From: Costus lasius
Taxonomy: Eukaryota; Streptophyta; Magnoliopsida; Zingiberales; Costaceae
Length of the DNA: 64,000 nt
NCBI GenBank assembly: GCA_027563935.2
Contig: CM050454.1
Coordinates: 76,962,596 to 77,026,595, forward strand
Reading direction: 5' to 3'
Shown: positions 9,566-20,940 of the stretch, piece after piece
Layout of the letters: each line of letters begins with the position of its first letter
Numbering within the stretch: the stretch's first letter is position 1
Made by a program: the position numbers and the translations under genes
The notes under the pieces: model-generated
The model's input: only the letters and a program-made list of their open reading frames with translations
The model's database searches: none
Told to the model about the DNA's origin: nothing

Positions 9566-11264
9566 TGAAGAGTCCCCTTCAAGGGGGAGCGCAAGGGGGT
9601 GAAACCCTATGGATGGCGCATCTTTGTTTTTTTAAGCGGAAGCAAGGGTTTCAAGGGATCGGCTGCATGATATATGATCAACTAACATAAAGCTTGATAA
9701 AATCTACAAAGGATCATACCAATGCCATAGTTTCGATGGCGCCTTGGAAGCAAAGGCGCAAGTCCTCCTTCTCCAAGGAGGACGCACACAAGAGGATGAA
9801 GATGGCTACTTCTTGGTGTTCTTTGTGCTAGCAAAGACCTCCAAGGTGTGCTTGTCGCATGAAGGTGATGAGAAAAAGCTTGGCCGAGCCTCCTTCCTCT
9901 TCCTTGGCGTCAACCCTCTCGCATACCAAAGTGGAGATGCGATTAGAGCAAGAGGAGAAGCGTTAGGCGTTTCTCTTAGGAGATGGCGTTACATGACTTC
10001 CAATTATGGAAAGTCATGAAGCCATGCGCTCCCACTCCAAGCAAACCGCCCAAAACGCCTTATGGATCGAACCATGCGTTCACCCATGTGAACCGGTTCA
10101 ATCCAAATTGGTCCAAACCAATTTGGTTCAAAGACCACATGAAACCAGCCCAAGCCATGGTCTAGATCTCTCTGAACCAAAATGGTTCAAGATCTAACCG
10201 TTGATCTCTTGACGCTTCTGATCTCACCGATCTAGCATCACTACTCTCGATCGAAGCTTACCGATCTCAAGCCCTAATCAATCACACATGATCAGACCAG
10301 ATCTCACTTACAATCAGAGTTTAAATCCCTTTAAACTGAACCGAAACAATTCAGTCCACACGATCAGACTTAAGTAAGCCATATCATCAAATTGTGCGAC
10401 CCTAAGGGTTTCCTTTAGATGTCGGTAACGATAACTAACGTTATCACGATCAGTGAGGGGTATCTAGCAACACATCACTGTCTCCCGATATAAAGGAAAG
10501 AGTCTTCCAAGACTACACCCAAACCACAGCATAAGTGTGAATCCACTTCACTAGGCATACATGTTTCCTTTGCCACTGGATGTTCTTATTGGACAAGCGT
10601 GTCAAGCCTGTAGCTCCAATATGATGAGCATGATTAGATCTGATGAACATAGTCACCAGGGTATGGCCATACACTTTCTCAATCATCTCATAAGGGGGGC
10701 CCCTTTAGAACATCACACTCCTTCAACAAGGAGACGGCAATCCTATATCTATCACTAGTGCCCTAACCTGACTCATGATCATTATCCAAGATAGTCTATA
10801 ATCATTATGTTTCAAATGATATCGAACTACCTCAAAACAATGACAATCATCATTTAGAAACACAAGTGATCTCAAGTCAGAGGACATGTGCCACTTGATG
10901 CAAACAAGGATTATTCACATTGTGACAAGCAATTGAATATCCTACTAGGGTCTGTCCAGTACATCCAATGTACCCATGAGTCTACATCTTATTCCATGCT
11001 CGAAGCATCCTATAAGATTAGAATACATATTAGTCTTAACCATATCAAGGCTGTCTCATGTTCACCAAGATATCTCGACTAAGGACTTTATAGCATGTCA
11101 GCCCAGCTGAACAGCTTTGAGACATTATTCAGAAGTACACTAATTGCAGCAGAGAAGGTAACAACCTGAATAATAACCATGCCTTTATAAACACAAGAGT
11201 TTATTACATGATACTGATACAATCCCAAGGCCTCAAACATTAGCCTTAAGGGCATACCCCAACA
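9566..11264 (-). mobile_element. Solo copia-type LTR (1699 bp) inside copia A RT
   Basis: Plus-strand ends are TGAAGAGTCCCC and ACCCCAACA, flanked by CCCAG on both sides (9561-9565 and 11265-11269). Removing it rejoins the RT reading ...LGVRIY with ...DRSKRLLTLSQ. On the minus strand it begins TGTTGGGGTATGCCC, the same family as 2400-4094 and 1-216. It has no internal domains, so it is a solo LTR. It is younger than element A. Confidence 0.95.
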
Positions 11265-12066
11265 CCCAGATAGATCCAAGAAGCTCCTGACCCTTAGTCA
11301 GAGTACTTACATTGATAAGGTCCTGGAGAGGTTCAGCTTAGAGCAATCTAAGAAAGGATACCTTCCAGTGAGACATGGCCTTATTCTCTCCAAGAGCCAG
11401 TGTCCCGTCACATAGGCTGAGAGGGATGACATGAGTCGAGTGCCCTATGCTTCGGCAGTAGGTTCGATCATGTACGCGATGTTGTGTACTAAACCAGACG
11501 TGGCTTATGCTGTGAGCATAACTAGCCGATACCAATCCAATCTAGTTCTACAGCACTGGGTGGCTGTAAAGAACATTCTAAAGTATCTGAGAAGAACTAA
11601 GGAGTGGTTCTTGGTCTATGGGGACAGGAATAGCTTAGTGTTCAAGGCTACACTAAGGCATCATTCCAGTCAGACCCTGATGACTTAAAGATCGCAGACA
11701 GGCTATGTGTTCAGATTAAGTGGAGATGCTATGAGCTGAGAGAGCTCTAAGTAGTCCATTGTAGCTGATTCTACAGCCGAGGCTGAGTATGTCGTTGCTT
11801 CTGAGGCAGCCAAAGAAGACATTTGGATTCGGAAGTTCATTTCTGAACTTCAGGTGGTTGCAACTACTGTGGATCCGATTGAGCTCTATTGTGATAACAA
11901 TAAAGCGATGGCACAGGCAAAGGAACCATGGTCTCATCAAAAATCCAAACACATACTCAGGAGATTTCATCTGATCTTGGAGATCATTGACAGAGGTGAT
12001 GTCAAGATTAGCAGAGTTGACACAGACAACAATCTGGTAGACCCACTGACCAAGGCTTTGGCGTAG
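11265..12066 (+). pseudogene. Copia RT C-terminus and RNase H (element A)
   Basis: Resumes the RT after the nested LTR (LLTLSQSTYIDKVLERF), followed by VPYASAVGSIMYAMLCTKPDV, YLRRTKEWFLVYGD and RNase H signatures: TEAEYV near 11780, then LYCDNNKAMAQAKE, HILRRFHLI and NNLVDPLTKALA ending at 12063. Frames change near 11690 and 11850, and a stop lies near 11414. RNase H degrades the RNA strand during reverse transcription. The coding end is the TAG at 12064-12066. Confidence 0.88.
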
Positions 12067-12130
12067 CAGAAGCGTTATGGTCATACGAGGGACATGGGGT
12101 TGAGATTTCTCAACAACTAAGTCTAAGTGC

Positions 12131-12140
12131 AAGTGGGAGA
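12131..12140 (+). other. Polypurine tract (element A)
   Basis: AAGTGGGAGA directly before the 3' LTR start TGTTGG; this is the plus-strand primer for copia reverse transcription. The antisense copy of C has the related AAGTGAGAGA. Confidence 0.8.
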
Positions 12141-12141
12141 T

Positions 12142-13874
12142 TGTTGGTGTATATGCCCTTGGACCCGTTGTTGGTCCATCTTATACTACTTGACATTGAT
12201 ATTTAATATATCATTCTGGCAATGTCGTTATTATGCTATGTTTAGATCTGCGATTATGTACATGGATAATAATGTCCCTAGAGACAGATTGTATCTGTGC
12301 TCAAACGGTGTGTCCCCGGTCGAGTACCTAAGTGGATAAGGGACAGCTCTGGTACATGTGAGACTGGTATATGGGCTGGTTACGCATGGGGTACTAACAC
12401 AGGCATATAGGTATATCAGTGGTGGATATACTGGATCGACCCGCTGTGAGGCTTTAACTTGGTGTCATGAGTTAAGCTCACAAGTGACAGGAGATGCATT
12501 GATCTCTCGACTTGAGGTCATTGACTCTTCTATATGGTTAGGGACATGCTTTGATACAACCTAACGCCTCGCCGTAGCAGGGAGGTCATAACAGTTGTCA
12601 TTGGGTATGTCACGACCCATATGAGAAGATCAATGGACAGACATAGGATTTGCCCCTTCCTGCTGGAAGCTTGATATCCACGGGCCCCCCTATGGTTGCA
12701 TGACTGAGAGTGTATGGCCATACCCAGGTGAAAGCTTGATCTAGTCATGACCATGAGATTGGGTGAAAATAAAGTGGTGACACACTTTGTCCAATCGGAT
12801 ATCAGTTCGGCAAAGAGACTGTAATGCATCGGTACCTTGTTGCGATGATGGGGATGTCAATGTTGATATCTATTCCGATGACTTGGGTAGCAGCGATGCA
12901 CTGCTAGGTGCCAATCACTACTTGTGATGACTCGGTTCATCACTGCCAACGTCTGAGGAACCTACAGGGTCGCACAACTTGAAACTCGGGTTCTCGTATT
13001 GATCGGGTAGCCTATTGATTGAGTTATTGGATAACTCAGATCTGTTTGGGAGAATCCATCAGCACCACTGTGCTAGATGAGATGAAAGGAATCATTTGGA
13101 GCTAACTTGTTTTTGGGCCTAGTAGGCCAAATGGGCCCAATAGACCAAGTTGGGCTAATAGGCCAAATGGGCTCAATAAGCCATTTGGGCCAATGGGCCA
13201 AATGGAATGGCGCAAGCTACTTGGAGTGAGCTTGGCGCATTTCCTTGAGGTGGACAAATCCAAGTTGGACATCTTCTTAAGGTGAGAAGCTTGGAGCTTC
13301 TCACTTGGAGTGGGTGAATGTACTTGGGTGCATGGCACTTGGAGTGGGCGAAATGGGTTTTACCTCTTGAAGAGGTGTGTCTCTTCATGAAGAGGTGTGC
13401 CTCTTCGCCTATTGCCTCTCCTCTTCCCTTTAGTGAGTTCGGAACTTTGGAAGTTCCTTGGCGCCCTCCTCCCCAAAGTTGGACTTTGGCTTCGGTTGAT
13501 TCCGGTTCGGATCTTGGTGGAGTGCTTCAAGAGTTGGACTCCGATGAAGCTCCACCTCCTCTCCTTGGCATCTCCTCTAGAGTTAGCGCAAGTGATTGAG
13601 GAAGTTTCCCAAAGGCGTGGATCTTCTTCCCGTGGCTAGCACCGGGCGTGGAAGAAGAGCATTCGAGGTTCGGCTGTGTTCGAGACTGTAGAGGGCGCAC
13701 ATTTGGGCGCCTACATCGCATCACTTAATTTGCATCAAGTTATCATCTCCAACTCACCGTGTCGATCTCCTCGCAAGACTCGATCTTCTGGTTTTTTTGG
13801 GACTGGCCTGTTTCGGGGATTGCTTCCGCTGTGCATGTCTGTAAAAGTTTTAAAATCCCTGGGGTTTCCCAACA
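12142..13874 (+). mobile_element. Copia A 3' LTR (1733 bp)
   Basis: Begins TGTTGGTGTATATGCCC and ends GGTTTCCCAACA. Compared with the 5' LTR it lacks about 126 bp between 13406 and 13407, including the TATA box and half of the palindrome. The deletion falls between TTC repeats. Parts match the LTRs of B (48332-50286) and D (61443-63536). Confidence 0.92.
13115..13205 (+). repeat. Degenerate GGCCAAATGGGC repeat in copia A 3' LTR
   Basis: About five imperfect units of a TAGGCCAAATGGGCCCAA-type word lie in tandem. They are mostly GGCC/GGGC with AAAT or CAAT spacers, and each can form short self-complementary pairs. The 5' LTR is missing here, so it is unclear whether both LTRs carried it. Confidence 0.6.
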
Positions 13875-14805
13875 CTTCTCCCATGCCCAGTGCTAGCCTC
13901 AGGAAGTAGATCCAAGTCTTTGTCACCTTCTTCAAAGCTTGCACCTCCTTCAAGGAAGATGCGCCAATGATGAAGGAAGGAGGGGAGATGATGCCGCCAA
14001 GTCTTCCCACACTTGCACCAAGAAGAGGAAGGGAAGAGGACACTTGCGGCTAGGGTTTGATGGAAGAGAAGCTTGCGCCACTTGGTTCTCGCCCGTTCAA
14101 TGTTCCTCACGCCAATTGAATAATGCATGAAGGAGGTCATGCATCCTTCCAATATATAGAAGCAAGGGGCGGCCAAGAGAAAGAGGTGGAGGCGCAAATA
14201 ATTAAGAGAGGGCGACTAGCGTTTAGGGTTTGGATGCAATTAGGGTTTGAGTTTAGGAAAGACTCCAAGCCTATTCCATAAACATCCCCTAATCACCTAA
14301 GACTTACCTAGTAAGTCCATTATGCCTTAGATGCCTCAAGCCTTGCCTTAGAGGCAAGCTTTCCATCCAAGCATTAAGGGGGAGGCGCCAATTCCTTCCA
14401 AAGGAAGCAAATTGCGCCAAGCTCACCCCATTATGCCCTTGGCTCCAATGGGGTTGGCTTTTCTCCCCATTATACCCTTTTAGCCTTATGCCTCTTCATG
14501 ATAACTTGTTATTGGGCCTCATTGGATAATGAGCAAGCCCAAACTTCATTACATGGGTTTAAGCAATTGGATCCAATCCAATGCAACCCTAATCCAAATG
14601 TGACCAACCATAGTCAAATACGGGTCAACCTGCCAAAAATGAAGTCTGGCTCCAATAACTTTCTTCCATCTCATCAGGCTCATTGGCGCTGATGAAATCT
14701 CCCAAATCGATCTGAGCTATCCAATAACTCGATCATAAGGCTTCTCGATCAATGTGAGAACTCGAGTATCTTGGTGTGTGACCCTATAGGTTCCTCTGAC
14801 GTTGG
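13875..14805 (-). mobile_element. Antisense copia LTR fragment (copy 1 of nested pair)
   Basis: Matches 46793-47732 along its length and is the reverse complement of the LTR type seen in B and D (for example GTGTGCGACCC..GTAGGTTCC). The left end was replaced by copia A inserting here. The right end is broken at GACGTTGG by the start of an Athila-like LTR. No coding content. Confidence 0.82.
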
Positions 14806-16333
14806 TGATGTGATCCGCAAGTGCATGGATAAATTGAAGTAATAAAATATCGATCCCCCAGCGACCAATAGCTAAGTACTCATTCTTACTTAAAATAGTT
14901 AGCTAGACTAATCTGAGAGAAAAAGGTCTTTATCACTGCTAAACAGAAGGGACAATAGGCAAACTAGGCAAACTTGGGTTGTAATCAATTTATGGAAAGT
15001 TCAGGATTTCGGGTTCACCACTCTATGCTTCATGACTTATAAAAATTAAAGATGTCTTAAGAAGGATTTACTATGTTGAAGGGAATTTATCTACATGTAT
15101 AGATTACCCCTTTTCAGAAGTACAATCTGGTGTGTATCTGAATTAATCCCCTACTCTCGTGGTTATTAACTCAAGATAAACCCAATGGGCTCTTGATAAA
15201 TCTGAAGATCCCTCAAGTGAATTAGAACTACTCTCGTGTTCAAATTGACTTGTCCAAATATTATAGATCCGATGTCTCAATTCACTTCTCAGTACTTCTT
15301 GAGACATCTAAGACATGAGAATCATGGCCAGTAATTATCATGTGATTAATACAATAATAATTGAATCTAACATGAGTAAATAACTTCATAAGATGGTATA
15401 AAACAATCAAATCATGAAAACAAAGAGGGCTATGCCCTTAATCCTGAATAAAAGTTTACGCTGACATGTTACGCATGCTCACGTTTAAGAAATTCATGTT
15501 TTGATTACAAATTGGCTAAATAATATTGAAAAGATGAAGGAAGAGAAGGATCAATGTTTCCTAATGGAGATCGTAGCCAAATCGCCAGAAAAATGAAGCT
15601 TTTCCGGTTGAAATATGAAGATCGCCGCCCTCTTGCCCTAGTTTTGCCTCTTCCTTGAATCCCGCTCGAAAATTTGCCAAAAAGTCCTCAAACTCGGCCC
15701 AAAGCTTCCTTAAATAGTTCCCCATCCTTGTATTAGGTTTCCCCCAAAATTTGGTTCAAAAACGGATCGAATTGGACAAGAAACGAAGTCAAATCCGAAT
15801 CTGGCGGACGAAAATACGGCCATAAAAATTTTCACGGGCGGCCATATTTTTTTCTGTTCATTTTTGGGTTTTAGAATTACGACCGTAAAATATTTCATGG
15901 GGGGGGGGGGGGCGATAAAATTTTTCATGGCCGTGAAATATTTCACACCCGGGCCATGAAACTTTCTGTAGGATATCTGATATGGCCTTGATGAAATTTA
16001 CAGGTAGGGCCGTAATTTTTTCTGTACGTTCAGAAAATATGGCCGTGAAATATTTCATGGGGGGGGGGGGCATATTTTCCTAAACAAGCTCCGATTTGCA
16101 TGAAATTTTATGGGCAGCTTCGTCTTGCCTTGTAGAATTCATCCATATGCTTGGATTCATCAAAATCTTTCGATTTGTAGTCGTTTTCACCTGAAATATG
16201 TCAAAAGTGAAGAAAGGTGAAGATTCCGAACAAACAAAGAGATTTAAGCCAAAATATGTGAAAACATGATAGAAAAGAGAGATAATTTGATGGTAAAAGT
16301 ATGCTAAAAATATTATATAAATGCATGTCATCA
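14806..16333 (-). mobile_element. Athila-like element F, 3' LTR (1528 bp)
   Basis: On the minus strand it starts TGATGACATGCAT (right end, 16333) and ends ...CCGCAAGTGC..ATCACATCA-type (left end, 14806). It shares the near-terminal TCCGTGCACTTGC-type word with the other Athila-like LTRs. The mid-part has degenerate GGCCGTGAAA palindromes. Two long G runs interrupt them. It sits inside an antisense copia LTR. Confidence 0.82.
15899..16070. repeat. Two poly-G runs (14 and 12 bases)
   Basis: G14 at 15899-15912 and G12 at 16059-16070, each after TATTTCATGG. Each stands where a GGGCCGTGAAA-type palindrome would be expected. They may be real slippage expansions or assembly errors. Confidence 0.7.
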
Positions 16334-17343
16334 AAATCCCCCAGACTTAAACTTTTGCTTGTCCTCAAGTAAATAAATAAACCAAAGAATAATGCTGAGT
16401 ATGGAAAAGATAACTCAGTAATGAAAAATAAATTTTCAAAATATAATCACTCATTATAGATTTCCAGCTCATGTCACAAAAGATTCTAGAGAAATAAATT
16501 GTCTTCAGAATTTAATCCTTAAGATTCACAATCCAAAACAAATAAAATTTGCAACTTGCATAATAATCTGAATCTCAATCTCATGAGTTCACATTGTATT
16601 CAGTTCAACACTATAATGTTTTTGTTTACAGGCATATGACCTCCAAAATATTTTTCTGTATTTATTTTTGACATTCTCTAAATCGAGTACCACCTTTTTT
16701 CTAGTGACGAATTTAGAGTACTCCGACCACATAGCCAATGTAATAGAACTCATATCTTTAAGCTAGCAGAGTTGTGACTTATAGCCGAAGATAGCGGAGT
16801 TAATGTCAAAATCTTTTCTTGGTATATACCCACATAGATACATACTTTTATTTTCTCTCTCCTTTTTTTTATTTTTTTTTTTAGACTTTAACTCATGTCT
16901 TCGGTACCATTGCCAATTTTTCACAGTGCCAAGTAGAGGAGTCTCTTTTTTCTTGGATTTTAATTTCTGGATTTTGGATTCTTTCTTGCCAACAAATAAC
17001 ACAATAGACCAAACATATACAAGACTAATCAATCAATGTCAATTCAAGAAAATTATACTCATATACTTAACTTATTTGAAAAGGATGCTTCACTCTTGAA
17101 TCTCATTCCTCAAACACTCTATTTACCAAAATCTTATGATCAATAGCGGGATATCAAATATGAGGATATATATCAAGGAAATAAATTCAACATATAGAGT
17201 AATTAATCCATTCAAGCATTGGTATACGACCATCTACAGCATAAATCATCAATATAAAATCATATATCATCATCAAAAATATCGTGCATCAGAAAATACA
17301 TATAATTTGAGTACAATCCAAAATGATTATAGCATCCACATAA
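16334..17343 (-). mobile_element. Athila-like element F, 3' untranslated region (antisense)
   Basis: Reverse complement resembles 384-1710. The purine tract (AAGTCTGGGGGATTT) adjoins the LTR, and GAGGACAAGCAAAAG, AACTCCGCT (at about 16795) and the GGTACC modules are recognisable. At about 17343 it changes abruptly into a plus-strand ORF1-like gene, so two element pieces meet head to head here. Confidence 0.7.
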
Positions 17344-17856
17344 GAATGGCCAATGAAAAAAAGAAGCTTACACTAAGGGAGCTTAGGCACATTTTTCATC
17401 TACCGAATGAGGGACGCACCGAGCCACCTATTGGGTTCATCGAGAATGTCTTATGGAACCAAATCACTGCAGAAACCATATTCTCTCCCTCCTCAACCAG
17501 AGCAACAAGTATCTCCAACCCATGTATCAAGTATGCGCACAAAATCCTGGCTCATACCGTCTTCGGGCGAGGGGACAATGATAGTATGGTTCGACATACT
17601 GAGTTATTCTTTCTTCGGTGCATGTTGCATGGTTATTTTGTGGATGTTGCTTTCTTCTTTATGAGACACTTGGACAAGGTTGATAAGGCCAAGAAAGGCA
17701 TGATTGTGATAGGAGGATTCCTCACTCCTATTGCACTTTTTCTAGGAATTGAGCCCTACGGGATTGAGGTTGTAAAGGGAAATGCTAGGATAGACATTGA
17801 GCCCTACGGGATTGAGGTTATTTTTGTGGATGTTGCTTTCTCCAATGGACGCCGCC
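17344..17856 (+). pseudogene. Athila ORF1-like protein fragment (element G1)
   Basis: Reads MANEKKKLTLRELRHIFHLP and on through WNQIT, SNPCIKYAHKILAHTVFGRG, RHTELFFLRCMLHG, AFFFMRHLDK and KKGMIVIGGFLTPIALFL. The cysteine, TVFGRG, ELFFL and IVIGG..T.IA blocks match my knowledge of the Athila ORF1 family (PF03078-like); its biochemical function is unknown. IEPYGIEV occurs twice, about 20 residues apart, a small internal duplication. The gene is cut at 17856 by the S element. The upstream Met is internal to the family protein: the antisense copy at 25597-26122 has about 130 residues before it. Confidence 0.6.
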
Positions 17857-19339
17857 TGATGAGTTGCATTTTCATCATGTTTTTACCTATATTTTATATC
17901 ATATTTTGGGCTTAATTGAATGATTTTATGCAATTTTTAATGTTTTTACTTCACTTTGCACAAAATCTTCACTTTTCTTGGTTTTATTGAAAATGTAGGT
18001 AAAATGGCATAAAAATGATGGATTTCGAGAGTTTTGAAGCCATAATATTATTCCCAAGGAGATTACGAGCTTACATGTCAAATTTGGAGTGAAAATAGTG
18101 AAGAACGAAACTTTCATGGCCTTGGCCGTAATTTTGGGGCCGGCCATAAATCTGGCATTCGAAGGGTGAAAAAAAATGGCTAAGTTCAAATATACACAGA
18201 AACTTTCACGAGTGAGGCCATGAAACCTTCACGGTCCGTGAAACTTTCTATGTACAAGGCGTTGTATGCACAGAGACATTTACGGCCGTGGCCGTAAACA
18301 CATTACGGGCCATGAATATTTTCGCTTTTCGTGTTTCTCACTCGATTTGACTACAAATTGAACTAGAATTGAACCAAACTCTCTAGAAACCTTCCTAAAT
18401 GGGTTCTATATTGATTAGACGATAAAAGAAAGGGTTTTGGAAGGGTTTCGGGGGATTCGAGGCACGAAAACGAACAGCTGTAGCGGCGGCGGCAGAAATC
18501 GATTTTAGGGCAAAATTCCGGCAAGAGATCACGCAAAGGAGGGGATTTGATGATTCATCTTCATCACCAGATCAAGGGAAGAGTTCTAATTACTTTCCTA
18601 GTGTCTCTTTTGCATTATTTTAGAGAGATTACATGTTGAATTCATCGATGAACATGCTGTTTGCTTTGAACATGAACGTGTAAACATTATTTTGAGATTT
18701 GGGAAGTAACCCATTGAATGATTTATGAATTAAACTTGTTGTTTAAATCTTTGACATGGATTTTATAGATTTGATTTGATTAGAATTGTGTCCATTCCGT
18801 AATTTACCCTGATCAAGTAACTTTACGTCTTAGACGTTGCAAGAAGGACCGAGAGGTGAATCGCAACGTCGGAACTATTCTTTTCAAACCTACGAATCCG
18901 ATCACGGGAGTAGTTCAAATTCGTTTGAAGAATTACCATGGTTTTTCATAGAACTTAAAGGATCTATTTATGTTAATTGTCGCGAGAGTAGGGAATTAAT
19001 GTAAATAGATACTGGATTACGCTTCGGGAGGAGGTAATCTGTACCTTAGGAAAAATCCCTTTCAATGTTATAATTTTCTGTTCAAAGATTTTTTCTTTAT
19101 TAAATTCATAATTGTCAGCGTGGTGAAGGCCCAAATCCTGATTTTATCCGCATTGATTTTTACCCGAACGCTCGCTTTTCCTTCTTTCTGTACTTTGAAG
19201 TGTCCAAACAAAACAAAATCATATTTTGAATCGTTTAGATATAGATCGATCGTGCAATCGGTACTTGACCGCCATATCCTCATTGGGAACGATATTCTTT
19301 TTATTACTTCGATAAATCCGTACACTTGCAGAACGATCA
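17857..19339 (+). mobile_element. Element S 5' LTR
   Basis: Starts TGATGAGTTGCATTTTCATCA, whose outer TGATGA/TCATCA is itself an inverted repeat, and ends GCAGAACGATCA. Contains GGCCGTAAAC and CCGTGAAAC palindromic words at about 18100-18320. Confidence 0.9.
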
Positions 19340-19345
19340 AGTTTT

Positions 19346-19363
19346 TGGCGCCGTTACTAGGGA
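19346..19363 (+). other. Primer binding site, tRNA-Asp type (element S)
   Basis: TGGCGCCGTTACTAGGGA matches the TGGCGCCGTTGCCGGGGA complement of plant tRNA-Asp except for a few changes after the tenth base. This primer type is typical of Athila elements. It lies six bases after the LTR end. Confidence 0.8.
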
Positions 19364-20940
19364 TCAGGCCAGTCAATATTGATTTCAATAGTTTTTGTGA
19401 GGCAACCCAAATTTTAAATTTTTACTATTCTTAGTTTTAGTTTTTGGTTTTTGATTTTATTTAAATTTTTAGGAATTTTTGCAGCATGTATTAATGAATT
19501 TTTATTTATGGAAAATCTTCTGATAAGTTGTTTTATTTGTAGGAATTTTTGGAGAATTTTTATATGAGAAAAAAGTGATTAATGAGACCATCACGGGTGC
19601 AGCCGTGAATCATGTACCGACTGTGATGATGACATTTTCTTTGTGAGTATGGTAAAATATGATTTCAATAGTGAAACATGACAGTATTTAATGTTTGAAA
19701 CTTGTTTACATTGTAAAATATGATTTTCTTTAATGTGATACAGTTTCTAGATTTTTCGGGGTCATGTTTTCATCTTTTGATATAATTGTACAGTGTTTAG
19801 CAAATAATACAAAGGGAATTCTTGCAAAATTTTTCTGAAATATGTCATTCATTGATTTAATATTTATGTATATGCAACAATTTAAGTCTATGGTGTCTTC
19901 ATGTATTTTGATTGCATTCAAGCTTTATATGTATGTATTTTGAATGTTTATGATTTTTAAGGATACACAAATTGTTTTATCCTTAATTTTAGACTTAGGA
20001 AACATTTTGAGTGATTGATTTGATGACTTAGGAAATTTTTGAAATTTCATGTGGACTTAAATTGTTGAATAAATTCAATTCTAGTATTGATAAAATACAT
20101 ATATGAATTGTTATATGTTCATGCGACACATGCATTGTATCTTTATACTTGAAGTTTAATTTATCTAATTTTGCTTGATGGGAATTTTTATGAATAGAAT
20201 TTGGTGATATTTCTTTAAACTGAGATTTGCTCCAACTCTTATAGTTGAGAAATCTTAAGTCATGAGTTATATTATACCACAAGTTGGTATACTTTAAATT
20301 TGTTGTGATCAAGTAATAGAGGGAGAACTTTTAAAACAAATATTTAACCCTCTTGCAGAAAGATCAACAACGATTTAAATACCATGCCACTGCCTGGCTT
20401 TCTTCAAAAAAAAAAGGGAGAAAAAAGAAGAAAATAAAAATGGAGAAAAAGAGAAAGTTGTAGGTTAAGTGGACAACTCCGCTGACTTTATGATTGAGAC
20501 TATGAGTTAAATTATACTACTTTGCAGTATACTTTAAACAATGTTATGATGCTAACAGGAAAGGGCATATAACCGTTTAAAGACCAAATTGCATTAAAAG
20601 TCTGTTATCTTTAACATCACCGAAATTCTTGAAGTAGAAATTTTATCTGTTAAGTGAAGTGGATTTATTAAAATGAGAGTATTTGATACTCAGTGTGTGA
20701 AGGATGAATATTATGACTTGAACTATGAATTTTATCTTTCTTGGATTGTAAACTCTTGAGAATTTATCTCTATTATGATTTTTCTTGAAATTACTTAAGT
20801 TTTAAAAAATTGATTGCTTGAATTGTGGACTAAGGACATTATTAAAAGAAAGAACGAAAGAGATTTTTCCTTATCTTTACATTCTTTATACATATGAGAA
20901 TATTGCATGAGGACAAGCAAAATTTTAAGTCTAGGGTATT
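19364..20940 (+). other. Element S interior, no coding content
   Basis: AT-rich. Shortly after the primer site it has GAGGCAACCCAA, shared with the X leader at about 27120. Two related blocks (20250-20340 and 20500-20570) both read GAGTTA-ATTATA-CTTTAAA, a diverged duplication. An A-rich purine stretch at 20408-20455 and AACTCCGCT at about 20477 follow. It ends in GAGGACAAGCAAAATTTTAA before the 3' LTR. No frame encodes a recognisable protein. Confidence 0.75.

Larger units (their letters stand above)
4517..13874 (+). mobile_element. Ty1/copia element A (decayed, nested insertion inside)
   Basis: Order: partial 5' LTR (4517-5167), tRNA-Met primer site, long leader, gag, protease, integrase, reverse transcriptase, RNase H, purine tract, 3' LTR. 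This domain order (integrase before RT) is diagnostic of Ty1/copia. A solo LTR of a related family sits inside the RT (9566-11264). The bases after the 3' LTR (CTTCT, 13875-13879) are the probable target duplication, but the left copy is lost with the 5' end. The copia lineage was not assigned. Confidence 0.9.
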
